The notes: generated by a model from the letters alone, not told the origin. A DNA stretch of 64,000 nucleotides from Saccharopolyspora shandongensis (GCF_900106995.1 NZ_FNOK01000005.1:248001-312000), one strand, 5' to 3'; counted from the first letter of the stretch, positions 33,396 through 46,874 are shown. A program made the numbers and translations.

Positions 33396-34619
33396 ATGAC
33401 CAAGCACACTGAACAGCACTACTTCGCCGGGCTCGACCTAACCGGGAAGCGGGTGGTCGTCGTCGGCGCGGGCACCGTCGCGCAGCGCCGGGTCCCGCGC
33501 CTGATCAACTCCGGTGCGCTGGTCGACGTGATCGCGCCGGAGGCGACCCCGGCCGTCGAGGCGATGGCCGAGGCGGGCGACCTGACGTGGCACCGGCGCC
33601 CCTACGCCGACGGCGACCTGGAAGGTGCTTGGTACGTCGTGGCGTGCGCGACCGGAGCCGAGGTGAACGCCGCGGTCGCGGCCGAAGCCGAGCAGCGCCG
33701 CATCTTCTGCGTCCGCGCCGACGACGCCTCGCAGGGAACCGCCGTCACGCCCGCGGTGGCCCAGCACGGCGGGCTGCTGCTCGGGGTGCTGGCGGGTGGC
33801 GATCACCGGCGCTCCGCCGCCGTGCGGGACGGGCTCGTGGAGGCGTTGCGCACCGGTGTGGTCGACGAGCGGTCCGAGCCGCCCGCGCCGGGCGTCGCGC
33901 TCGTCGGCGGCGGCCCGGGCGACCCGGACCTGATCACGGTCCGCGGGCGCCAGCTGCTGGGCCGCGCGGACGTCGTGATCACCGACCGTCTGGCGCCGCG
34001 CGAGCTGCTCGAAGAGCTCGGCCCGCACGTGGAGGTGGTGGACGCCTCGAAGATCCCCTACGGGCGGGCGGCCAACCAGGACGTCATCAACTCGCTGCTG
34101 ATCGAGCATGCCAAGGCCGGCAAGTTCGTGGTCCGGCTCAAGGGCGGCGACCCGTACCTGTTCGGGCGCGGGTTCGAGGAGCTGCTGGCGTGCGTCGAGG
34201 CTGGGGTCGCGGTGACCGCGGTGCCCGGGATCACCAGCGCTTTCGCGGCTCCCGCCGCGGCCGACGTGCCGGTCACCCATCGCGGCGTCGCGCACGAGGT
34301 CGTGGTCGTGTCCGGGCACGTCGGGCCGCACGACGAGCAGTCGCTGGTGGACTGGCCGGCGCTGGGCCGGCTGCGCGGCACCCTCGTGCTGATGATGGGG
34401 GTCAAGCGGATCCGGGAGTTCGCGGCCATCCTGATCGAGCACGGCCGCGACCCGAAGTCGCCGGTCGCGGTGGTGCAGGAAGGCACCACCCGCAACCAGC
34501 AGACGCTCCGCACCACGCTCGGCGAGGTCGCCGACGCCGTGCGGGACGCGGAGATCAAGCCGCCCGCGGTGATCGTCGTCGGACCGGTGGCGGACCTCGC
34601 TCCGGAGTCGCGCCGGTAG
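33396..34619 (+). CDS. cysG: siroheme synthase-like: precorrin-2 dehydrogenase + uroporphyrinogen-III C-methyltransferase
   Basis: A 407-aa CysG-like fusion. The N-terminal NAD domain (GKRVVVVGAGTVAQRRVPRL) is precorrin-2 dehydrogenase/ferrochelatase-like, about residues 1-155. The C-terminal SUMT domain starts VALVGGGPGDPDLITVRG and has VVITDRLAP, VRLKGGDPYLFGRGFEE, VPGITSAFAAPA and GTTRNQQTL. SUMT activity makes precorrin-2, the branch point for siroheme and cobalamin; its place beside NiCoT and cobN suggests it feeds corrin synthesis. The ATG at 33396 follows a hairpin with no strong Shine-Dalgarno site. Confidence 0.95.
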   Translation: MTKHTEQHYFAGLDLTGKRVVVVGAGTVAQRRVPRLINSGALVDVIAPEATPAVEAMAEAGDLTWHRRPYADGDLEGAWYVVACATGAEVNAAVAAEAEQRRIFCVRADDASQGTAVTPAVAQHGGLLLGVLAGGDHRRSAAVRDGLVEALRTGVVDERSEPPAPGVALVGGGPGDPDLITVRGRQLLGRADVVITDRLAPRELLEELGPHVEVVDASKIPYGRAANQDVINSLLIEHAKAGKFVVRLKGGDPYLFGRGFEELLACVEAGVAVTAVPGITSAFAAPAAADVPVTHRGVAHEVVVVSGHVGPHDEQSLVDWPALGRLRGTLVLMMGVKRIREFAAILIEHGRDPKSPVAVVQEGTTRNQQTLRTTLGEVADAVRDAEIKPPAVIVVGPVADLAPESRR

Positions 34620-34695
34620 CAGCGTCTCCAGGTCCTCCGCGAGCTTCGGGAGGTCGCTGCTGCTTTGGTTTGGGGAATGTTTCCGCTGATCAGGA

Positions 34696-34741
34696 CCCGT
34701 GAGTGTTTTGTGGTGCTACAGCGACACAAAGTACTCACGGG
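34696..34741. repeat. 46-nt near-palindromic element
   Basis: CCCGTGAGTgttttgtg pairs with cacaaagtACTCACGGG (9 bp perfect outer stem, then a few mismatches). It lies between the convergent cysG-like gene and cobN, so it may act as a terminator. It resembles dispersed intergenic palindromes of actinomycetes (from memory, not checked). Confidence 0.55.
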
Positions 34742-34761
34742 CCCTCACCAGGCAAAACTGA

Positions 34762-34800
34762 CCGCGCTGCACGACATGCCGAGGGCGTCGTGCAGCGCGG
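34762..34800. terminator. bidirectional hairpin terminator
   Basis: A perfect 14-bp inverted repeat (34762-34775 with 34787-34800) and 11-nt loop lie just after the cobN stop and face the cysG-like gene. Confidence 0.7.
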
Positions 34801-34816
34801 GAACGTGCCGAGCTCG

Positions 34817-38431
<3,615 letters not shown>

Positions 38432-38534
38432 GCGGATCGCTCCTCGGCGTGGCGACCGGCGTCGCTGGGCCTGGGCACGCGTGCGCAGCGCATGGCGGCA
38501 CCTCCCTCGGGGTCCTCGCCCCGGTTCGTAGGTC

Positions 38535-38679
38535 GCGGCGACCGGAGTCTCCTGGCTCCCGGATCAGCGCTCGCTCCGTCTTCCCGTCCAGTTAGGACAG
38601 TGACTTCCCTGGAGTCCGCTCCCCGGTGACAGTGGCGGGACCGCGCCGGATTCGCACCGGCTTCCTCCACCGTCGCCGC
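38535..38679 (-). promoter_or_regulatory. cobalamin riboswitch (cobN)
   Basis: On the minus strand, P1 is GTCGCCGC with its partner (38672-38679 and 38535-38542 on the plus map). Between are GAAGCCGGTGCGAATCCGG, CGGTCCCGCCACTGTCACC (B12 box) and GATCCGGGAGCCAGGAGAC. It is about 104 nt upstream of cobN. The divergent cobG operon has no riboswitch of its own. Confidence 0.92.
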
Positions 38680-38798
38680 TGAATGCTGCGACCACTCTTC
38701 GCAACGGGGCGATCTTACGTCAAGCGGCGCGGGCATGATGCGCGTCGCACCGCGCTTGTTTTGCGGCCGCAACTACCTGGGTCCGTAGTATCAGCCGC

Positions 38799-40025
38799 GT
38801 GTTGCACAGAGCCAGACCAGAGCGGGACGCCTGTCCCGGCGCGCTGCGGGTGCACGAGGCAGCCGACGGCGGACTGGCCCGGATCCGCGTCCCGGGCGGC
38901 GTGCTCGCGCCGCCCCAGGTCCGGGCGATCGCGGCGGCCGCGGCGCTCGGCGACGGCGGCGCAGAGCTCACCTCGCGGGCGAACGTGCAGGTGCGCGGAC
39001 TGCCCGCGGGAGCGGAGGAGGAACTCGCCGCCGGGCTCCGGGCCGCCGGGTTGCTGCCGTCGGCAACGCACGAGCGGGTCCGCAACATCATCGGCTCGCC
39101 CTCTGCGGACGGCCGCGAGCTGGTCAACGTGCGGGCGGTGGCCCGGGAACTCGACGCGGCGCTCTGCGCGACGCCGTCGCTGGCGGACCTGCCCGGACGT
39201 TTCCTGTTCGCCGTCGACGACGGCAGCACGGACGTCATCTCGCTCGGCGCCGACGTCGGGCTGCTCGCGCAGCGCGCCGACACCCTGGCGCTGGTGCTCG
39301 CCGGCGTGGATTCCGGAGTGCGATCGACCCCGGACCAGGCCGCCGGCGTCGCCATCGCCGCGGCGGAGGCGTTCCTGGCGGAGAAGGCCGCGCAGGGACG
39401 CTCGGCTTGGCGGCTCGCCGAGCTCGACGATGGTGCGCGCCGGGTCGCCGATCGCCTCGGCGCCGTCCCGGCCGCGCCGCTGCCGTCGACCCAGCCGGCG
39501 ACGCATGCGCAGGTCGGCGGGGTGCAACGGCCCGGCGGAACGGTCGCGGTGGTGGCGGGGGCACCACTGGGCCGCCTGTCCCGGGAACAGCTGGATATCA
39601 TCACCGCCGCGTCCGACGCCGCGGGTGAGCTTCGTCTGACGCCGTGGCGGACCGTCGTCCTGCCCGGCTTGCGGCCGGACGAAGCCGGTCGGTGGCTCTC
39701 GGACCTCGGCGCGCACGGCCTGCTCGTCGATCCGTCCTCGGCCGGTGCCGGGGTGACCGCGTGCGCCGGTCGTCCCGGGTGCGCGAAGGCGCGGGCCGAC
39801 GTCCGCGACGACGCCCGGCGCGCATCGCGAGCCGCGGACGGCAGTGCTCTGCCGGTGCACTGGTCGGGTTGCGAACGGCGCTGCGGCCGGCCGCAGGGAC
39901 GCGTCGTGGAAGTGCTGGCGACCGGTGCCGGCTACGAGGTCGGTCTCGACGGCGAGACGCGGGCATCCGGCGCCGATGTCGACCAGGTATCCGCCGCGCT
40001 CGTCGCGGCACGGAGGACAGTGTGA
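38799..40025 (+). CDS. cobG: precorrin-3B synthase-like protein
   Basis: A 408-aa member of the nitrite/sulfite reductase ferredoxin-like family, CobG type; it makes precorrin-3B with O2 in the aerobic route. Two half-domains have [12 protein letters not shown] and [14 protein letters not shown]. The [4Fe-4S]/siroheme cysteines are in [10 protein letters not shown] and [12 protein letters not shown] (residues about 325-370). The start is GTG 38799. It is divergent from cobN, and its stop overlaps the cobH GTG. CobG co-occurs here with CbiD and CbiG, which belong to the anaerobic-type route. Confidence 0.93.
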   Translation: MLHRARPERDACPGALRVHEAADGGLARIRVPGGVLAPPQVRAIAAAAALGDGGAELTSRANVQVRGLPAGAEEELAAGLRAAGLLPSATHERVRNIIGSPSADGRELVNVRAVARELDAALCATPSLADLPGRFLFAVDDGSTDVISLGADVGLLAQRADTLALVLAGVDSGVRSTPDQAAGVAIAAAEAFLAEKAAQGRSAWRLAELDDGARRVADRLGAVPAAPLPSTQPATHAQVGGVQRPGGTVAVVAGAPLGRLSREQLDIITAASDAAGELRLTPWRTVVLPGLRPDEAGRWLSDLGAHGLLVDPSSAGAGVTACAGRPGCAKARADVRDDARRASRAADGSALPVHWSGCERRCGRPQGRVVEVLATGAGYEVGLDGETRASGADVDQVSAALVAARRTV

Positions 40026-40684
40026 ACGAGAACAACGGGGCGACCCGCTACCGCGGGGTGCCCGATTACGTCCGGGAAGGGGCGGAGATCTACCGCCGCT
40101 CCTTCGCCACGATCCGCGCCGAAACCGCCCTGGGCGGCCTGCCGCCGGAGGTGGCCGGGGTAGCGGTGCGGATGATCCACGCCTGCGGCATGGTCGACCT
40201 GGTCGACGACCTGGCGTACTCGGCGAACGCGGTGATCAACGCGCGCGCGGCCCTCCGCGCCGGTGCGCCGGTGCTGTGCGACGCCGCGATGGTCGCCGCC
40301 GGCGTGACCCGGCGCCGCCTGCCCGCGGACAACGACGTGATCTGCACGCTGTCCGACGAGCGGGTCCCGGGCCTGGCCCGCGAGCTGGGCACGACCCGCA
40401 GCGCGGCGGCGCTGGAGCTGTGGCGCGACCGGCTGGCGGGTTCGGTCGTCGCGATCGGCAACGCCCCGACGGCGCTGTTCCGGCTGCTGGAGATGATCGA
40501 GGACGGCGCCCCGAAGCCCGCCGCGGTGCTGGGGCTGCCCGTCGGCTTCATCGGCGCCGCGGAATCGAAGGAGGCGTTGGCGGCGCATCCCGCCGGGCTG
40601 GACCACCTGGTGGTGCACGGCCGCCGCGGCGGCAGCGCCATGGCGGTGGCCGCCATCAACGCGATCGCGAGCGAGGAAGAGTGA
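40022..40684 (+). CDS. cobH: precorrin-8X methylmutase
   Basis: CobH/CbiC, 220 aa; moves the C-11 methyl to C-12 to give (hydrogeno)byrinic acid. The active-site region is [18 protein letters not shown] with the catalytic His near residue 43, then [33 protein letters not shown] and [20 protein letters not shown] 40022 overlaps the cobG stop (GTGA), and its own stop overlaps the cobIJ GTG in the same way, so cobG-cobH-cobIJ form one translationally coupled operon. Confidence 0.96.
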   Translation: MNENNGATRYRGVPDYVREGAEIYRRSFATIRAETALGGLPPEVAGVAVRMIHACGMVDLVDDLAYSANAVINARAALRAGAPVLCDAAMVAAGVTRRRLPADNDVICTLSDERVPGLARELGTTRSAAALELWRDRLAGSVVAIGNAPTALFRLLEMIEDGAPKPAAVLGLPVGFIGAAESKEALAAHPAGLDHLVVHGRRGGSAMAVAAINAIASEEE

Positions 40685-42201
40685 GCAGCAACGGCAAGGG
40701 CACGCTTTTCGGCGTGGGTCTCGGCCCCGGCGACCCGGAGCTGGTGACGGTCAAGGCCGCCCGGCTGATCGAGCGGGCCGAGGTGATCGCGTACCACAGC
40801 GCCCGGCACGGCAGGAGCATCGCGAGGTCCGTCGCCGAGCCGTACCTGCGGCCGGGGCAGGTCGAGGAGGCCCTCGTCTACCCGGTGACCACCGAGACCA
40901 CCGACCATCCGGGCGGCTACCAGGGCGCCATCGACGAGTTCTACGCGGACTGCGCGGCCCGGCTCGCGGCGCACCTCGACGCCGGGCGCGACGTCGTCCT
41001 GCTCGCCGAGGGCGACCCGCTCTTCTACGGCTCCTACATGCACATGCACAAGCGGTTGGCCGGCCGCTTCCGCGCCGAGGTCGTTCCCGGCATCACCTCG
41101 GTCAGCGGCGCGTCGGCGGCGCTCGGGCGCCCGCTGGCCGAACGCGACGAGATCTTCACCGTGCTGCCGGGCACCCTCCCGCCGGACGTCCTCGCCGAAC
41201 GGCTCGCCACGACCGATGCCGCCGCGGTGCTCAAGCTGGGGCGCACCTTCGAAGGCGTGCGGCAGGCGTTCGAGAAGGCGGGCCGCCTGGACGAGGCCTG
41301 GTACGCCGAGCGCGCGACCACGGATCGGCAGCGCCTGCAGCCGCTCGCGGACGTCGACCCGGAAACCGTCCCGTACTTCTCGCTGGCGCTGCTGCCCGGA
41401 CCGGCGAATTCGGACGCCGCGGTCCACGCGACCGCCGTGGCCGCCGACCGCGGCGCGGAGCGCGGTGAGGTCGTGGTGGTCGGGCTCGGGCCCGGCGGCC
41501 GCGAGTGGGTGACGCCGGAGGCGCAGGCGGCGCTCGCCGCGGCCGACGACCTGGTCGGCTACGCCCCGTACCTCGCCCGGATCCCGGACAACCCGCGGCA
41601 GCGCAAGCACGCGTCCGACAACCGGGTGGAGGCCGAACGCGCGGAGTTCGCGCTGGAGCTGGCCCGGCGCGGGTCGCGGGTCGCGGTGATCTCCTCCGGC
41701 GATCCCGGCGTGTTCGCGATGGCCAGCGCGGTGCTGGAGGTCGCGGCGGAGCGCTCGGACGTGCCGGTGCGGGTCCTGCCCGGCATGACGGCGGCGCAGG
41801 CGGTGGCCAGCCGCGTCGGCGCGCCGCTGGGCCACGACTTCTGCGTGCTGTCGCTTTCCGACCGGCTCAAGCCGTGGGAGGTGATCGTCGAGCGGCTGCG
41901 CGCCGCGGCGTCGGCGGACCTCGTCATGGCGATCTACAACCCCGCCTCGCGCAGCCGCACCTGGCAGGTCGCGGCCGCCCGGGACGCGGTCCTGGAGCAC
42001 CGCTCGCCCGACACGCCGGTGGTCATCGGCCGGGACGTCGGCGGCCCGGCGGAGAGCATCAAGGTGGTGCGCCTGGCCGACCTCGATCCGTCCGATGTGG
42101 ACATGCGGTGCCTGCTGCTGATCGGCTCGTCGACGACGCGGCTCGTCGGCGGCGCGGACGGGCGCGACGTCGTGTTCACGCCGCGGCGCTACCCGGCGTG
42201 A
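40681..42201 (+). CDS. cobIJ: CobI-CobJ fusion (precorrin-2 C20- and precorrin-3B C17-methyltransferase)
   Basis: A 506-aa bifunctional methylase of the type known from Mycobacterium. The CobI half (about 1-245) has [52 protein letters not shown] and [11 protein letters not shown]. The CobJ half has [71 protein letters not shown] and IYNPASRSR. All motifs are intact, so this is the likely working CobJ, in contrast to the degenerate copy at 22828. GTG 40681 is chosen by the GTGA overlap. The end overlaps the convergent cobK by 13 nt. Confidence 0.96.
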   Translation: MSSNGKGTLFGVGLGPGDPELVTVKAARLIERAEVIAYHSARHGRSIARSVAEPYLRPGQVEEALVYPVTTETTDHPGGYQGAIDEFYADCAARLAAHLDAGRDVVLLAEGDPLFYGSYMHMHKRLAGRFRAEVVPGITSVSGASAALGRPLAERDEIFTVLPGTLPPDVLAERLATTDAAAVLKLGRTFEGVRQAFEKAGRLDEAWYAERATTDRQRLQPLADVDPETVPYFSLALLPGPANSDAAVHATAVAADRGAERGEVVVVGLGPGGREWVTPEAQAALAAADDLVGYAPYLARIPDNPRQRKHASDNRVEAERAEFALELARRGSRVAVISSGDPGVFAMASAVLEVAAERSDVPVRVLPGMTAAQAVASRVGAPLGHDFCVLSLSDRLKPWEVIVERLRAAASADLVMAIYNPASRSRTWQVAAARDAVLEHRSPDTPVVIGRDVGGPAESIKVVRLADLDPSDVDMRCLLLIGSSTTRLVGGADGRDVVFTPRRYPA

Positions 42202-42944
42202 TCTCGTTGGCGCAGCGCGGAATCGAGCCAGGCGGCGGCGTCCTCGACCGTCTCGGCCGAGGGCGCGGCGGGCTGGGGCGGCCGCTGGACCACCACCACC
42301 GGCAGCCCGAGTTCGCGGGCCGCGGTGAGCTTCGCGCTGGTCATCGAACCGCCGCTGTTCTTGGTGACGACGACGTCGATGCTGTGCTCCCGAAGCAGGG
42401 CGAGCTCGTCGTGGACCGTGAACGGCCCGCGGGCGAGCAGCACCGTGGTGTGCGGCGGCAGCGGCGGTTCGGGCGGATCGACGGTCCGCACCAGGAACCG
42501 GAGGCCGAGCGCGGCGAAGTGCGCGAGGCCCTGCCGGCCGGTGGTGAGGAAGATCCGTTCGCCCAGCTCGGGCAGCAGCGCCGCGGCCGCGGCCAAAGAG
42601 GGCGCTGGACGCCAGTCGTCCCCGGGGCCCGGCCGCCACGCGGGACGGCGCAACACCAGGATCGGGCACCCGGCGCGTTCCGCCGCCGCTACGGCGTTTT
42701 CGGTGATCGTGCCGGCGAACGGATGGGTGGCGTCGACGACCGCGTCGACCTGCTCGCGCTGGAGCCAGTCGGCCAGCCCGTCGACACCGCCGAAGCCGCC
42801 GACGCGCACCTCGCCCGGCGGCAGCTGCGGCTCTCGGACCCGGCCGGCGAGGGACGACGTGACGCGCAGGTCCGGCCGCTCGGCGAGCCGTTCGGCGAGC
42901 TTCCTGGCCTCGCCGGTGCCACCGAGGACGAGCACGCGGGTCAT
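42189..42944 (-). CDS. cobK: precorrin-6A reductase
   Basis: CobK/CbiJ, 251 aa; NADPH-dependent reduction of precorrin-6A (or the cobalt form). Diagnostic are the N-terminal VLVLGGTGEARKLAERLAE, VRVGGFGGVDGLADWL, VVDATHPFAGTITENAV, IFLTTGRQGL and VVTKNSGGSMTSAKLTAA. The ATG at 42944 gives the usual length. It lies between the convergent cobIJ and the divergent cbiD. Confidence 0.96.
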   Translation of the reverse strand: MTRVLVLGGTGEARKLAERLAERPDLRVTSSLAGRVREPQLPPGEVRVGGFGGVDGLADWLQREQVDAVVDATHPFAGTITENAVAAAERAGCPILVLRRPAWRPGPGDDWRPAPSLAAAAALLPELGERIFLTTGRQGLAHFAALGLRFLVRTVDPPEPPLPPHTTVLLARGPFTVHDELALLREHSIDVVVTKNSGGSMTSAKLTAARELGLPVVVVQRPPQPAAPSAETVEDAAAWLDSALRQRDHAG

Positions 42945-42991
42945 CAGACCCGCCCCGTTGTCGCTGCGCGCATGAGGAGCATTCTCCCGGT

Positions 42992-44086
42992 ATGAGCGGG
43001 CGAGGGGAGGGATCGGGCCTCCGGTACGGCTGGACGACGGGTGCCTGCGCCACGGCGTCGACGGCCGCTGCCTACACGGCGCTGCTGACCGGGGCGTTCC
43101 CCGATCCCGTCGAGATCGTCCTGCCGAAGGGGCACCGGCCGGCGTTCGCGCTCGCGCGCGAGCGGCTGGGCGACGGCTTCGCGACGGCGGGCGTGATCAA
43201 GGACGCCGGCGACGATCCCGATGTCACGCACGGCGCTCTCGTGTCGGTCACGGTCCGCCCCGCGGAACCGGGGCAGGGCGTGGTGTTCCGGGCCGGGGAA
43301 GGCGTGGGCACGATCACCAAGCCCGGCCTGCCGCTGCCCGTCGGCGAACCGGCGATCAACCCCGTGCCGAGGCAGCTGATCCGCGACGTCGTCGCGCGCG
43401 TCGCCGCGGAGCACGGCGGCAGCGGCGACGTCGTCGTCGAGGTGTCCGTCGACGACGGGGCGGAACTCGCCCGGCACACCTGGAATCCGCGGCTGGGGAT
43501 CCTGGGCGGACTGTCCATCTTGGGCACCACGGGTGTCGTCGTGCCGTACTCGTGCTCGGCGTGGATCGACAGCATCCGCCGCGGCGTCGACGTCGCCCGG
43601 GCGGCGGGGCACGAACACGTCGCCGGATGCACGGGGAGCACCTCGGAGAAGGTCGCCGCGGAACTCCACTCGCTGCCCGGCGAGGCGCTGCTCGACATGG
43701 GCGATTTCGCCGGCGCGGTGCTGAAGTACCTGCGGCGGCACCCGGTTCCCCGGCTCACGATCGCCGGCGGCATCGGGAAGATCTCCAAGCTCGCCGACGG
43801 GCACATGGACCTGCATTCCAAGCGGTCCCAGGTCGACTTCGCCTCGCTCGCCGGGATCGTGCGCGACGCGGGCGGGAGCGGCGAACTGGTCGCCCGGATC
43901 AGCGGCGCCAACACGGCGCTCGAAGCGCTGCAACTCTGCCTCGCCGCGAGCCTCCCGCTCGGCGATCTCATCGCCGAACGGGCGCGGGAGGTCTGCCTCG
44001 AAACCCTGCGCGGGGCACCGGTTTCGGTGGACGTCGTCGTCATCGACCGAGCGGGCACCATCGTCGGCCGTGCCGAGGCGGACTAG
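42992..44086 (+). CDS. cbiD: cobalt-precorrin-5B C1-methyltransferase
   Basis: CbiD, 364 aa; methylates C-1 in the anaerobic-type pathway. Diagnostic are LRYGWTTGACATASTAAAY, DAGDDPDVTHGALVSVTV, GVGTITKPGLPLPVGEPAINPVPR (starting near residue 100), GGLSILGTTGVVVPYS and KVAAELHSLPGEALLDMGDF. The ATG at 42992 lies 47 nt from the divergent cobK start. The last 49 nt of conserved coding sequence are repeated at 44768. Presence of cbiD and absence of a visible cobF suggest that C-1 methylation here uses CbiD. Confidence 0.96.
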   Translation: MSGRGEGSGLRYGWTTGACATASTAAAYTALLTGAFPDPVEIVLPKGHRPAFALARERLGDGFATAGVIKDAGDDPDVTHGALVSVTVRPAEPGQGVVFRAGEGVGTITKPGLPLPVGEPAINPVPRQLIRDVVARVAAEHGGSGDVVVEVSVDDGAELARHTWNPRLGILGGLSILGTTGVVVPYSCSAWIDSIRRGVDVARAAGHEHVAGCTGSTSEKVAAELHSLPGEALLDMGDFAGAVLKYLRRHPVPRLTIAGGIGKISKLADGHMDLHSKRSQVDFASLAGIVRDAGGSGELVARISGANTALEALQLCLAASLPLGDLIAERAREVCLETLRGAPVSVDVVVIDRAGTIVGRAEAD

Positions 44087-44144
44087 GGCGCGTGCCGCAG
44101 CAATTCGGTGGTGCCCGGAGCGGAAGTCGGGAAGGCTCGCGCGC

Positions 44145-44561
44145 ATGGTTTCGGTATTGCAGAACGTGGCAATCGACTGTGCGGACGCCTACGAGCTCGC
44201 CCGGTTCTGGAGCAGCGTGACCGGCCGTCCGCTGCATCCGGAGTGCGAGCCCGGTGATCTGGAGACCGAGGTGCTGCTGGCCGAGGGGCCGGTGCTGCAC
44301 TTCAACCAGGTGCCCGAGCCCAAGGAGATCAAGAACCGGATCCACCTGTGCTTGCGCCCCGAGACCTCGCGCGAGCAGGAGGTGGAACGGCTGCTGGGCC
44401 TCGGTGCCACCTTCGTCGCCGATCACCGAAATGCCGACGGCTCGGGCTGGGCGATCCTCGCCGACCCCGAGGGCAACGAATTCTGCGTGCTCCGCAGCGA
44501 ATCCGACCGAGCCGCGATGGATTCCCAAGGCTCGCACACCGTCCCGGCGGGCGACGCATGA
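44145..44561 (+). CDS. VOC/glyoxalase-like protein
   Basis: A 138-aa vicinal-oxygen-chelate-fold protein: LQNVAIDCADAYELARFWSSVTGRP at the N-terminus and ILADPEGNEFCVLRS at the C-terminus, typical of actinomycete glyoxalase-like domain proteins of unknown substrate. The ATG at 44145 is chosen because the domain starts there. It lies between cbiD and a duplicated fragment of the cbiD end. It resembles the protein at 57365 in both motifs. No link to cobalamin is evident. Confidence 0.85.
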   Translation: MVSVLQNVAIDCADAYELARFWSSVTGRPLHPECEPGDLETEVLLAEGPVLHFNQVPEPKEIKNRIHLCLRPETSREQEVERLLGLGATFVADHRNADGSGWAILADPEGNEFCVLRSESDRAAMDSQGSHTVPAGDA

Positions 44562-44767
44562 TGGCTGCTCACTCGTCGTGGTCCGCTACGAGGGCGGTCG
44601 CCTCGCAGCGGACCACGGGTCCGTAGCGGGACGCCGGGTTCCGCGCTGGGCCTGCGCGCACGGCCACCACATCTCTTGTGGTTGTGGTGCCAGCTGCGGA
44701 AAAGGATGTCACGAGGCCGGAACACCTTCCAGGGCAGGAACAGCGGTGCAGCCCACCGAGTGTCCGC

Positions 44768-44816
44768 TTTCGGTGGACGTCATCGTCATCGACCGAGCAG
44801 GCACCAACGTCGGCCG
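44768..44816 (+). repeat. duplicated 3' fragment of cbiD
   Basis: 49 nt match the cbiD end at 44022-44070 with three differences and keep the reading frame (LSVDVIVIDRAGTNVGR against VSVDVVVIDRAGTIVGR). The rest of 44562-44887 shows no gene. It is probably what is left of a second cbiD or of a tandem duplication. Confidence 0.75.
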
Positions 44817-44887
44817 CACGACCACCGCCACCACCTGAGAACTCGTCCGGCGAACGGAGCCCCGCAGGACCACCAGGGGCCCAAGCC

Positions 44888-45631
44888 CTAGTCGCGGCAG
44901 CGGGCGGCGGAGTAGAGGTGGCTGTCGGGGAACTCCGAGGAGGTCAGCACCTGGCCCACCACGACGACGGCGGTTCGCACGATGCCCGCGGCGCGCACGC
45001 GTTCCGCGATGTCGGAAAGCGTTGCGCGCAGGACGATCTCGTCCGCGCGGCTCGCGTTCGCGACCACGGCCACGGGGCAGTCCGCACCGTAGTTGGGCAG
45101 GAGCTCCTCGACGAGCTGCTCGATGCGGTTGACCGCGAGGTGCAGCACCATCGTCGCCCGGCTCCGGCCGAGCGTGGCGAGGTCCTCGCGCTCGGGCATC
45201 GGCGTCGCGCGCGCGGAGGTGCGGGTGAGCACCACCGTCTGCCCGACGCCCGGCACGGTGAACTCCCGCTTCAGCGAGGCCGCCGCGGCCGCGAACGCCG
45301 GCACGCCCGGCACCACCTCGTAGGGGATCCCGGCCGCGTCGAGCCGGCGCATCTGCTCGGCGGCGGCGCTGAACACCGACGGATCCCCGGAGTGCAGCCG
45401 CGCCACGTCGAATCCGGCCTCGTGGGCGGCCAGCATCTCGGCGAGGATCTCGTCCAACGTCAGCTTCGCCGTGTCCACCAGCCTGGCATCGGCCGGGCAG
45501 TGCGCCAGCAGCTCCTCCGGGACCAGGCTGCCCGCGTACAGGCACACCGGCGACGCGGCGATCACGTCGCGGCCCCGCACGGTGATCAGATCTGCGGCGC
45601 CCGGCCCGGCACCCACGAAACGCACGGTCAT
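44888..45631 (-). CDS. cobM: precorrin-4 C11-methyltransferase
   Basis: A second CobM/CbiF, 247 aa, of normal family length. Motifs: VRFVGAGPGAADLITVRG, ARLHSGDPSVFSAAAEQM, EVVPGVPAFAAAAASLK and TAVVVVGQVL, with YSAARCRD at the end. The ATG at 45631 overlaps the cobL stop by 4 nt (ATGA), so it is coupled to cobL. Unlike the paralogue at 19876 it has no basic tail. Confidence 0.95.
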   Translation of the reverse strand: MTVRFVGAGPGAADLITVRGRDVIAASPVCLYAGSLVPEELLAHCPADARLVDTAKLTLDEILAEMLAAHEAGFDVARLHSGDPSVFSAAAEQMRRLDAAGIPYEVVPGVPAFAAAAASLKREFTVPGVGQTVVLTRTSARATPMPEREDLATLGRSRATMVLHLAVNRIEQLVEELLPNYGADCPVAVVANASRADEIVLRATLSDIAERVRAAGIVRTAVVVVGQVLTSSEFPDSHLYSAARCRD

Positions 45632-46851
45632 CGCTTGCTCACCGCCCACTGCGTCACCGGCATCGCCGGCCGCCAGCCGGTGTAACCACCGATCGGCGCC
45701 GCGCGCTCCACCGAGATCCGGACCAGTTCACCGCCGTGACGGCCGTACCAGTCGGTCACCAGCACCTCCAACTCCAACGTGACCGCGTTGACCACCAGCC
45801 GGCCGCCGCGCCGCAGAGCGGCCCAGCACGCTTCCAGCACGCCCGGTGCGGTGCCACCGCCACCGATGAAGATCGCGTCGGGTTCGGCCAGCCCGTCCAG
45901 CGCGCGCGGCGCGGCTCCGGCGACGACCTGGAGGCCGGGGACGCCCAGCGAGCTCGCGTTCGTCGCGATGCGCCGTGCCCGGTCCTCGCGGTGCTCGATC
46001 GCGATCGCCCGGCAGGTCGGATCGCTGCGCATCCACTCGATCGCGATGCTACCGGCGCCGCCGCCGACGTCCCACAACAACTGCCCGGGCGTCGGGGCCA
46101 GCCGCGCCAGCGTGATCGCCCGCACGTCGCGCTTGGTGAGCTGCCCGTCGTGCTCGAAGGCGTCGTCGGGCAGGCCCGGCGTGCTCGGCAGGAGCTTCGC
46201 GTCGGGAGCCGGGCGGCACTCGATCGCGATCACGTTGAGCGGACTCGCCGGCCGATCCCAGTCGTCGGCGGTGGAACTCGTCCGCCCCTCCTGCGCGCCG
46301 CCGAGATCGGACAGCACCGTCATGCCGCTCGGCCCGTAACCGCGGGCCCGCAGCAGCGCGGCCACCTCGTCCGGCGTGCCGTCGTCGGAACTGAGGACCA
46401 GCAACCGGTTTCCCGGCTGGAGCCGGGGGTGCAGCAGCTCCACCGGCCTGCCGACCAGGCTCACGGCGGCCGTTTCCTGCAGCGGCCAGCCCATTCGAGC
46501 GCAGGCCAACGACAGCGATGACGGGTGCGGAACGATCCGCACGCGATCGGGGCCCAGCAGTTTCACCAGTGTCGCGCCGACCCCGTAGAACATCGGGTCA
46601 CCGCTGGCCAGCACGCAGATCGACCGGTCGGCGTGCTCGGCGAGCAGGCCGGGTATCGCCGGCAGCATGGGCGTGGGCCAGGTCACCCGCTGCCCGTTCG
46701 CCTCGGGCACGAGGTCGAGCTGCCGCGAGCTGCCGAACAGCACGTCCGCGGAATCGATGATCTCCCGGGCGTGCGGCGACAAACCCGCGGCGCCGTCGGC
46801 CCCGATGCCCACGACGTGGACGAGCTCCGGCTTCTCCTGGTGAACGGTCAC
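45628..46851 (-). CDS. cobL: precorrin-6Y C5,15-methyltransferase (decarboxylating)
   Basis: A 407-aa CobL with a CbiE-like half (VHVVGIGADGAAGLSPHA, ICVLASGDPMFYGVGATL, VPHPSSLSLACARMGW, VLSDLGGAQE) and a CbiT-like half (FEHDGQLTKRDVRAITLARL, WDVGGGAGSIAIEW, AIFIGGGGTA, ending GGYTGWRPAMPVTQWAVSKR). The end and overall layout match mycobacterial CobL closely. The start is GTG 46851, 23 nt after the stop of the oxidase-like gene at 46875, so it may be co-transcribed with it. The CobL at 21470 is a diverged paralogue. Confidence 0.95.
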   Translation of the reverse strand: MTVHQEKPELVHVVGIGADGAAGLSPHAREIIDSADVLFGSSRQLDLVPEANGQRVTWPTPMLPAIPGLLAEHADRSICVLASGDPMFYGVGATLVKLLGPDRVRIVPHPSSLSLACARMGWPLQETAAVSLVGRPVELLHPRLQPGNRLLVLSSDDGTPDEVAALLRARGYGPSGMTVLSDLGGAQEGRTSSTADDWDRPASPLNVIAIECRPAPDAKLLPSTPGLPDDAFEHDGQLTKRDVRAITLARLAPTPGQLLWDVGGGAGSIAIEWMRSDPTCRAIAIEHREDRARRIATNASSLGVPGLQVVAGAAPRALDGLAEPDAIFIGGGGTAPGVLEACWAALRRGGRLVVNAVTLELEVLVTDWYGRHGGELVRISVERAAPIGGYTGWRPAMPVTQWAVSKR

Positions 46852-46874
46852 CGCCCCACCTCACCACGTCGCCG

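Noticed and set aside
44562..44887. Open frames running out of the VOC gene into the downstream gap
   Set aside because: Only the 49-nt cbiD-like piece is protein-like; the rest is Arg/Thr/Ala-rich without a start signal.
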